Source: Xanthomonas translucens pv. translucens DSM 18974
GTDB lineage: Bacteria; Pseudomonadota; Gammaproteobacteria; Xanthomonadales; Xanthomonadaceae
Direction: 5' to 3'
Assembly (NCBI RefSeq): GCF_000331775.1
Contig: NZ_CAPJ01000036.1
Location: 1-6,301 of the forward strand
DNA length: 6,301 nt
The notes under the pieces are model-generated. The model was not told the DNA's origin. It ran no database searches and saw nothing but the letters and a program-made list of their open reading frames with translations. Made by a program: the position numbers and the translations under genes. Below, piece by piece: positions 1-4,033 of the stretch; the first letter of the stretch is position 1; each line of letters opens with the position of its first letter.

Positions 1-91
1 GGACACGCTGCCGCCGCCGGCACGACGTGAACTGCGTCTGGCCGCTCAGGCCCGTGCCGCTTCGTCTGCGCCGCCGCAGGTGGCACCATAG
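1..91 (+). CDS. C-terminal end of an unidentified upstream protein (partial)
   Basis: Reading from base 2, an open frame runs for 29 codons to a TAG at 89-91 and ends in an Ala/Pro-rich tail (...RAASSAPPQVAP). The stop lies 24 nt before the lolC start, which would fit a shared transcript with lolC and lolD. I do not recognise the protein; only its tail is visible. The frame starting at base 3 is also open, to a TAG at 99-101, and has even higher GC3, but its product is an implausible run of Arg, Trp and His. The choice of frame is therefore tentative. Confidence 0.3.
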   Translation, partial: DTLPPPARRELRLAAQARAASSAPPQVAP

Positions 92-115
92 CGCTCCTTA
101 GGATGGTGGCTGCGC

Positions 116-1360
116 ATGTTCAAACCCTTACCCGTGGCCATCGGCCTGCGCTACCTGCGCGCCAAGCGCCGCAACAACTTCATCTCCTTCATCTCGATGG
201 CCTCGATCCTGGGCATCGCCCTGGGCGTGACCGTGCTGATCACCACGCTGGCGGTGATGAGCGGCTTCCAGAAGGAGATCCGCGACCGCCTGCTGCAGAT
301 GGCCGCGCATGCCACCGTCAGCGCGCAGGGCGCGCCGATGGAGAACTGGCAGCACGCGGTGGACGTGGCCACCCGCGATCCGCGTGTGGCCGGCGCCGCG
401 CCGTATGTCGAGGAAGAAGCGCTGCTCACCGGGCAGCGCAACCAGCCGGCGATCGTGCGCGGCATCCTGCCCAGCGAAGAGTCCAAGGTCTCGGTGCTGG
501 CGCAGAAGATGAAGCAGGGCTCGATCGATAGCCTCACCCCCGGTTCCTACAACATCCTGCTCGGCCAGGAACTGGCGCTGTGGCTGGGCGTGGGCGTGGG
601 CGACAAGGTGGTGGTGATGCTCGGCGAACCGCAGGCCAGCCCGATGGGCATGGTGCCGCGCTACAAGCGCTTCACCGTCAGCGGCATCTTCGAGGCCGGC
701 TACAACGAGATCGATCGCGGCCTGGCGGTGACCAGCATGGCGGACATGCAGCGCGTGCTGCGCATCGGCGACGGCGTCACCGGCGTACGCCTGAAGCTGT
801 ACGACATGGACCTGGCCTGGAACGTGGCCCGCGACCTGGCGCTGAACCTGCACGGCCCGTACATGGTCAGCGACTGGACCCGCGAGAACGCCAACCTGTA
901 CCAGTCGCTGAAGATGGAAAAGACGGTGATGGGCATCCTGCTGTCGCTGATCATCGCGATGGGCGCGTTCAACCTGGTGTCCTCGCAGGTGATGCTGGTC
1001 ACCGACAAGCAGGCCGACATCGCCATCCTGCGCACGTTGGGGCTGAGCCCGGGCGGGGTGATGCAGGTGTTCATGGTGCAGGGCACGCTGATCGGCGTGA
1101 TCGGCACCGTGGCCGGGGTGATCGGCGGCATCCTGCTGACCTTGAACCTGGAGCGGATCCTGGCCGGCATCGAGGCGTTGTTCCACATCAAGCTGCTGCC
1201 CGAGGACGTGTACTACATCACCGGCCTGCCCACCGACATGCAGCCGCGCGACGTGGTGGTGATCACCCTCGTCGCGCTGCTGATGAGCTTCCTGGCCACG
1301 CTGTATCCGGCCTGGCGCGCCGCGCGCACGCAACCGGCGGAGGCGCTGCGTTATGAATGA
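116..1360 (+). CDS. lolC: Lipoprotein-releasing ABC transporter permease, LolC/LolE family (LolF-like)
   Basis: Inner-membrane subunit of the LolCDE-type complex, which extracts mature lipoproteins from the inner membrane and passes them to periplasmic LolA using ATP hydrolysed by LolD. The 414 residues show the family topology: a short basic N-terminus, TM1 at about 24-46 (ending VMSGF), a periplasmic domain at about 47-269, TM2 about 270-293, TM3 about 319-344 and TM4 about 378-398, closing with [30 protein letters not shown] (297-309) is the cytoplasmic coupling segment after TM2. E. coli LolC (399) and LolE (414) are of similar size. A proline-containing loop at about 174-188 ([12 protein letters not shown]) sits where the LolA-binding Hook lies in LolC, while other parts resemble LolE, so one permease may serve both roles. 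The start at 116 is chosen by alignment with the family N-terminus; AGGA at 100-103 is a weak ribosome site, and ATG 103 is out of frame. lolD overlaps its end. Family assignment is firm; the subtype (C, E or F) is inference. Confidence 0.95.
   Translation: MFKPLPVAIGLRYLRAKRRNNFISFISMASILGIALGVTVLITTLAVMSGFQKEIRDRLLQMAAHATVSAQGAPMENWQHAVDVATRDPRVAGAAPYVEEEALLTGQRNQPAIVRGILPSEESKVSVLAQKMKQGSIDSLTPGSYNILLGQELALWLGVGVGDKVVVMLGEPQASPMGMVPRYKRFTVSGIFEAGYNEIDRGLAVTSMADMQRVLRIGDGVTGVRLKLYDMDLAWNVARDLALNLHGPYMVSDWTRENANLYQSLKMEKTVMGILLSLIIAMGAFNLVSSQVMLVTDKQADIAILRTLGLSPGGVMQVFMVQGTLIGVIGTVAGVIGGILLTLNLERILAGIEALFHIKLLPEDVYYITGLPTDMQPRDVVVITLVALLMSFLATLYPAWRAARTQPAEALRYE
1339..1343 (+). promoter_or_regulatory. 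Ribosome binding site of lolD
   Basis: GGAGG lies inside the last codons of the permease gene, 9 nt before ATG 1353. It supports this ATG rather than the in-frame GTG codons at 1398 and 1425, and therefore supports translation through the heptamer repeat. The 8-nt overlap of the two genes suggests translational coupling. Confidence 0.65.
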
Positions 1361-2108
1361 CGGCCGCGAATCGGGAATCGGGAATCGGGAATCGGCAGTG
1401 CACACGCCACCGCAAGCAGACGCAGTGATTCGCGCCGAAGGCCTGGGCAAGACCTATGCCGAGGGCAAGATGCGCACGCCGGTGTTCGACGGGCTGGACC
1501 TGAGCGTGGCGCCGGGCGAGACCGTGGCCATCGTCGGCGCGTCCGGCGCCGGCAAGAGCACGCTGCTGCATCTGCTCGGCGGCCTCGACGTGCCGACCGC
1601 CGGCGAGGTGTACGTGGCTGGGCAGCGCATGTCGGCGCTGTCGGACGCGGCGCGCGGCCAGCTGCGCAATCGCTCGCTGGGCTTCGTCTACCAGTTCCAT
1701 CATCTGCTGCCGGAATTCACCGCGCTGGAGAACGTGATGATGCCGGTGCTGCTCGGCGGCGCCGCGGTCAAGGACGCCGACGCGCGCGCGCGCGCCTTGC
1801 TGGAATCGGTGGGCCTGGGCCATCGCCTGGAGCACAAGCCCGGCGAACTGTCCGGCGGCGAGCGCCAGCGCGCGGCGGTGGCGCGCGCGCTGGTCAACCG
1901 TCCGGCCTGCGTGCTCGGCGACGAGCCGACCGGCAACCTCGACGACAAGACCGCGGCCAACGTGTTCGCGCTGATGCTTGAGCTCAACCGCGCGCACGGC
2001 ACCAGCCTGGCCCTGGTCACCCACGACCGCAGCCTGGCGCGCAAGCTCGACCGCGTGCTCGAACTGCACCAGGGCAAGCTGCGCGAACTGGCGCCTGCCG
2101 ACGTGTAG
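1353..2108 (+). CDS. lolD: Lipoprotein-releasing ABC transporter ATP-binding protein LolD
   Basis: Cytoplasmic ATPase that drives lipoprotein release to LolA with the preceding permease. The 251 residues carry a complete nucleotide-binding domain: Walker [10 protein letters not shown] (62-70), Q-loop Gln114, the LolD-specific stretch [19 protein letters not shown] (110-128) that contacts the permease in this family, signature LSGGERQR (166-173), Walker B CVLGDE with Asp190 and catalytic Glu191, D-loop around GNLD (194-197) and switch His224. It is 18 residues longer than E. coli LolD (233). The excess is an N-terminal extension of about 25 residues, part of which (ESGIGNRES) is encoded by four tandem GAATCGG heptamers. 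The start at 1353 is backed by GGAGG at 1339-1343 and overlaps the permease stop by 8 nt. In-frame GTG codons at 1398 (residue 16) and 1425 (residue 25) would also keep the whole ATPase core. No lolE follows; the next 605 nt are non-coding. Confidence 0.96.
   Translation: MNDGRESGIGNRESAVHTPPQADAVIRAEGLGKTYAEGKMRTPVFDGLDLSVAPGETVAIVGASGAGKSTLLHLLGGLDVPTAGEVYVAGQRMSALSDAARGQLRNRSLGFVYQFHHLLPEFTALENVMMPVLLGGAAVKDADARARALLESVGLGHRLEHKPGELSGGERQRAAVARALVNRPACVLGDEPTGNLDDKTAANVFALMLELNRAHGTSLALVTHDRSLARKLDRVLELHQGKLRELAPADV
1368..1395 (+). repeat. Tandem repeat, 4 copies of heptamer GAATCGG
   Basis: Four perfect head-to-tail copies of GAATCGG, 28 nt in all, lie 15 nt inside the lolD reading frame. 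Because 7 is not a multiple of 3, gain or loss of one or two copies would shift the frame from ATG 1353. Three copies (21 nt) encode seven residues in frame. I recall the same heptamer as a dispersed short repeat in Xanthomonas genomes, usually near gene ends. Confidence 0.95.
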
Positions 2109-2124
2109 CGGCGCGTATGCCTAT

Positions 2125-2147
2125 GGCCGCGGCCTGTCGGCCGCGAC
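2125..2147 (+). repeat. REP-like copy 1, diverged
   Basis: This copy lies 17 nt after the lolD stop. The stem CGCGGCC (2128-2134) pairs with GGCCGCG (2139-2145) around a TGTC loop, giving 7 perfect G/C pairs, followed by the GAC(GAA) tail seen in the other plus copies. The GTAG head is lost. Its position would allow it to act as a 3' end or stabiliser for the lolCD transcript, but there is no T-run after it. Confidence 0.6.
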
Positions 2148-2183
2148 GAATGTAGCCCGGAACCATGACGGTTTCGGCAATCG

Positions 2184-2206
2184 GTCGCGGCTGAAGCCGC
2201 TCCTAC
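2184..2206 (-). repeat. REP copy 2 (consensus form)
   Basis: On the minus strand it reads from the GTAG head at 2206 to the GAC tail at 2184, with stem GCGGCT/AGCCGC intact. It is part of a 36-nt stretch (2180-2215) that recurs exactly at 2459-2494. It pairs with copy 3 across 32 nt (21 of 23 positions). Confidence 0.85.
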
Positions 2207-2238
2207 AGTGCAGCCGGCGAGTCGGTCGCTTGCTTCCT

Positions 2239-2261
2239 GTAGGAGCAACTTCAGCCGCGAC
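2239..2261 (+). repeat. REP copy 3 (stem damaged)
   Basis: The GTAG head and GAC tail are intact, but the left stem is GCAACT against AGCCGC, giving two uncompensated mismatches. This is the only doublet member whose small stem is broken. Confidence 0.8.
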
Positions 2262-2296
2262 GAACGAAGCCATCCGGCTATCCAGCTTCGGAAACA

Positions 2297-2319
2297 GTCG
2301 GGACTGAAGTCCCTCCGAC
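2297..2319 (-). repeat. REP copy 4 (GGGACT/AGTCCC stem variant)
   Basis: On the minus strand the head is GTCG and the stem is GGGACT/AGTCCC. Both arms differ from the GCGGCT/AGCCGC form in a matched way, so all six pairs are kept. The downstream flank AGTGCACCC matches that of copies 2 and 6 at eight of nine bases. Confidence 0.8.
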
Positions 2320-2350
2320 AGTGCACCCAGCCTGCTGGCCGCAAGTCATT

Positions 2351-2373
2351 GTGGGAGCGACTTCAGTCGCGAC
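2351..2373 (+). repeat. REP copy 5 (GCGACT/AGTCGC stem variant)
   Basis: The head is GTGG and the stem is GCGACT/AGTCGC, again a paired G-to-A and C-to-T change that keeps the hairpin. It forms a doublet with copy 4 across 31 nt, matching as an inverted repeat at 20 of 23 positions. Confidence 0.8.
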
Positions 2374-2462
2374 GCGCGGAGCCGTCCAGTTGCCGGGCCT
2401 CAGAAGCGATCGCGACAGATGGGCCAGGAAAAGGCCGGGGATCGCAGCGGCTTGGGCGATCG

Positions 2463-2485
2463 GTCGCGGCTGAAGCCGCTCCTAC
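2463..2485 (-). repeat. REP copy 6 (consensus form)
   Basis: Identical to copy 2, including flanks, over 36 nt (2459-2494). Together with copy 7 it forms a perfect 24-bp inverted repeat (2463-2486 with 2505-2528) around an 18-nt loop, which in RNA would be a very stable hairpin on either strand. Confidence 0.9.
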
Positions 2486-2505
2486 AGTGCAGCCAACCGC
2501 CCCTT

Positions 2506-2528
2506 GTAGGAGCGGCTTCAGCCGCGAC
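2506..2528 (+). repeat. REP copy 7 (consensus form)
   Basis: An intact GTAG head, GCGGCT/AGCCGC stem and GAC tail, followed by GAACGCAGCC as after copy 3. It is the exact reverse complement of copy 6. The large copy 6/7 hairpin could end or protect transcripts arriving from either convergent gene. Confidence 0.9.
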
Positions 2529-2562
2529 GAACGCAGCCGGAGTCTGTCCGGTTGCGGAATCG

Positions 2563-2582
2563 CTCGGGGCCGATGGCCCGAG
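2563..2582. other. GC-rich hairpin, possible two-way transcription end or decayed REP
   Basis: CTCGGGGCC (2563-2571) pairs with GGCCCGAG (2575-2582) around a GAT loop, with one bulged G: eight pairs. It sits where another minus-oriented REP would be expected after the tail of copy 7 (TTGCGGAATCG). No T-run follows on either strand, so an intrinsic terminator is not shown. Confidence 0.35.
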
Positions 2583-2713
2583 GCCACCCGCAGGCGCTCT
2601 CCCAATGGGGACGCACAATCGCATGGAAAAAAACGCTCGAACGCCTGCCTAGTCGACGATCCTGCACCGCCCATCTCCCCGCGGCAGCAACTCGCCCACC
2701 GAGGCCGCACACC

Positions 2714-3778
2714 TCACGGAATCACCCGCTGCGCACGCAGCCTGGCGAACAGCTCCAGGAACGAGGCGCGGCTGTCGTAATAGCCGAGGAAGCCGAGATC
2801 GCGGCTCTTGGTCATGTCGTTGACGCACTCGATCTCGCGGCCGAGGTCGGCATCGGTATGCCACCACGATGCCAACTGATTCACGTCCGCCTGCACCAGC
2901 CCGTGGCGTTCGGCGATCGCGTGCCACTGCGCCGGCGCGGTGTGCTGCAGACGCGGCTGCAACGGCATCGGCGCTTCCGGATACGGCGCCGCCTCCAGAC
3001 CGAAGAATGCGGCGATCTCGCCCCACATCCAACGCCAGCGGAACACGTCGCCGTTGACCGTGTTGAACGCCTGGTCGCGCGCGGCCGGACTGGTCGCGGC
3101 CCAGGCCAGCTGGCGGCCGAGCAGGCCGGCGTCGGTGAGATCGGTGAGGCTGTCCCACTGCGCGCGCGAACCGGGGAACACGAACGGCTGCCCGCTGTGC
3201 TTGCACAGCGTGGCGTACACCGCCAGGGTCACGCCCATGTTCATCGCATTGCTGCCGTTGGCCTGGCCGATCATGGTGTGCGAGCGGTGCACGCTCCAGC
3301 CGAAACCATGGCGCGCGGCGGCGTCGAACAGCAGGTCTTCCAGCGTGTAGTAGAAATTCTCGCCCGGCTGGCGCGGCTCGCTCTCGCGGAACGGCGTCTC
3401 CGCCTTGCCGCTACCGTAGTGCTCGAACGAGCCCAGATAGTGCTTGGTGCCGGTGACCAGCGCCATGTGCTGCAGCGCGGCCCCGTCCAGGCCTTCGCAC
3501 AGGTGGCGCAGCATCGCGCCATTGGCGGCGACGTTTTCCTTTTCGGTGTCGCGCCGCGTCCAGGTGCAGAAGAACACATGGGTGATCGGCAGCCCGCGCA
3601 GCGCGGCCGCGGTGGCGTCGCGGTCGAGCAGGTCGGCGGCCACGGGAATCACGCCTTCCTGCGGGATCGGGCGGCGTGCCAGGCCATAGACGGTCCAGCC
3701 GTCCGCGACCAGAACCTTGGCCAGGTTGTAGCCGGAGATGCCGGTGACCCCGACCACCAGTGCGGTGCCCTTGCGCAT
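2714..3778 (-). CDS. PRISE-family NADPH-dependent SDR (progesterone 5-beta-reductase/iridoid synthase-like)
   Basis: Predicted soluble cytoplasmic enone 1,4-reductase of the atypical short-chain dehydrogenases that include plant progesterone 5-beta-reductase. The 354 residues show the dinucleotide motif GVTGISG (10-16), the Arg pair 35-36 placed to bind the NADPH phosphate, the family motif TGTKHYLGSF (109-118) with catalytic Lys112, and NFYYTLEDLLFD (141-152) with catalytic Tyr144. The Lys-Tyr spacing of 32 equals that of Lys147/Tyr179 in the Digitalis enzyme. Length is close to the family's (about 390 in plants, which carry a longer N-terminus). The start at 3778 is set by GAAGGA 8 nt upstream and by the Rossmann fold beginning at once; the GTG at 3808 would place that ribosome site inside the gene. 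It stands alone, convergent with lolD and divergent from comEC. The natural substrate cannot be read from sequence; activated C=C bonds of small enones are the family's general target. Confidence 0.88.
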   Translation of the reverse strand: MRKGTALVVGVTGISGYNLAKVLVADGWTVYGLARRPIPQEGVIPVAADLLDRDATAAALRGLPITHVFFCTWTRRDTEKENVAANGAMLRHLCEGLDGAALQHMALVTGTKHYLGSFEHYGSGKAETPFRESEPRQPGENFYYTLEDLLFDAAARHGFGWSVHRSHTMIGQANGSNAMNMGVTLAVYATLCKHSGQPFVFPGSRAQWDSLTDLTDAGLLGRQLAWAATSPAARDQAFNTVNGDVFRWRWMWGEIAAFFGLEAAPYPEAPMPLQPRLQHTAPAQWHAIAERHGLVQADVNQLASWWHTDADLGREIECVNDMTKSRDLGFLGYYDSRASFLELFARLRAQRVIP

Positions 3779-3786
3779 GCATGGAT

Positions 3787-3792
3787 TCCTTC
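3787..3792 (-). promoter_or_regulatory. Ribosome binding site of the PRISE reductase gene
   Basis: GAAGGA on the minus strand, 8 nt before ATG 3778. An ATG four bases earlier (3782) is out of frame, so this site decides the start. I could not find a convincing -35/-10 pair upstream of it. Confidence 0.7.
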
Positions 3793-3980
3793 GATGTAAA
3801 CCGGACACGCTAGCCGCAGGCCGATGAAAGTATGGCGAAAAGCGGCCATGCGCCGCGCCGCGCGGCGTCGTGCGTCTCCAGGCGAATTCCTACACCGCTT
3901 GCAGGGCTTTGCCGATGGCGGACATCACCGCGGCGCGCGAGGCTATCGACCTGGCCTCGTTGTGGTTGTCGCCGCCTGTC

Positions 3981-4033
3981 GCGATCGCCGCTGTTACCTC
4001 TGCACCCTGTTTACGCCAAGGAGCGGCGATCGC
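3981..4033 (+). promoter_or_regulatory. 12-bp inverted repeat over the comEC translation start region
   Basis: GCGATCGCCGCT (3981-3992) is the exact reverse complement of AGCGGCGATCGC (4022-4033), with a 29-nt loop. The right arm begins inside the AAGGAG ribosome site and ends on the base before ATG 4034, so an mRNA hairpin would bury the spacer and part of the site. As DNA it could instead be an operator. No regulator is known to me for it. Confidence 0.55.
4018..4023 (+). promoter_or_regulatory. Ribosome binding site of comEC
   Basis: AAGGAG, with 10 nt between it and ATG 4034. It selects this start in a frame that is also open further upstream. Its last two bases lie in the right arm of the inverted repeat. 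Confidence 0.7.

Larger units (their letters stand above)
2125..2528. repeat. Array of seven REP-like palindromes in alternating orientation (+ - + - + - +)
   Basis: Seven copies of an element of about 23 nt occur. The consensus has a GTAG head, GAGCGGCT, a TC centre, AGCCGC and a terminal GAC. The last six form three divergent doublets (2184-2261, 2297-2373, 2463-2528) with internal spacers of 32, 31 and 20 nt. Sequence after each plus copy is also related (GACGAACG.AGCC, then CCGG and TTNCGG), so the repeating unit is longer than the hairpin. All three minus arms continue into AGTGCAGCC or AGTGCACCC, while the plus arms do not, so the two arms are distinct types. This matches the REP/BIME organisation known in Pseudomonas and Xanthomonadaceae, mobilised by RAYT (TnpA-REP) enzymes; no such gene is in the window. 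Confidence 0.85.
2109..2713. other. 605-nt non-coding gap between convergent genes, carrying a REP array
   Basis: The space between the ends of lolD (+) and the reductase gene (-) holds no credible gene. Short open frames here cross the repeats and encode repeat-derived Arg/Ser/Pro-rich products. Positions 2109-2582 are dominated by REP-like hairpins, listed separately. Positions 2583-2713 contain a run of seven A at 2627-2633 and otherwise nothing I recognise. Convergent gene ends are a typical home for REP elements, where they can also act as two-way transcription ends or mRNA 3' stabilisers. Confidence 0.85.
3779..4033. other. Divergent intergenic spacer between the reductase gene and comEC
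   Basis: These 255 nt must hold the starts of both divergent transcripts. Visible structure: a perfect 12-nt palindrome CGCCGCGCGGCG at 3856-3867, and an inverted repeat at 3981-4033 that ends at the comEC ATG. A 51-codon minus-strand frame (4045 to 3890, ending SRAAVMSAIGKALQAV) has coding-like third positions in its last half but no ribosome site and no recognisable family; I do not call it a gene. No sigma-70 boxes are clear. Confidence 0.6.

Noticed and set aside
103..531. ATG at 103 as a gene start
   Set aside because: It opens a different frame from the permease and yields an Arg/His/Ala-rich product; the family N-terminus begins at 116.
128..1450. 440-codon open frame on the minus strand across the permease gene
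   Set aside because: Antisense shadow of lolC caused by high GC3; the product is low-complexity Arg/His/Gln/Ala-rich with no recognisable domain.
2125..2528. CRISPR array
   Set aside because: The repeats alternate in orientation, are palindromic, and are unevenly spaced with related flanks rather than unique equal-length spacers.
2627..2660. Intrinsic terminator for the minus-strand gene using the T-run at 2633-2627
   Set aside because: The preceding sequence (GGCGTTCGAGCG on the minus strand) gives only two or three pairs, too weak for a terminator stem.
2208..2780. Short open frames across the REP array (for example 2208-2780 and 2363-2710)
   Set aside because: They translate the hairpins themselves (repeated RSGFSRDE-like and SRLKPLLQ-like strings), lack ribosome sites and run into the reductase gene.
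2552..3799. 415-codon open frame on the plus strand across the reductase gene
   Set aside because: Antisense to a well-supported PRISE gene; Arg/Ala/Val-rich product without motifs, and its start lies in repeat-flanking sequence.
3779..3808. Upstream GTG start at 3808 for the reductase (10 extra residues)
   Set aside because: The strong GAAGGA site at 3787-3792 would then lie inside the gene, and the Rossmann fold starts right after ATG 3778.
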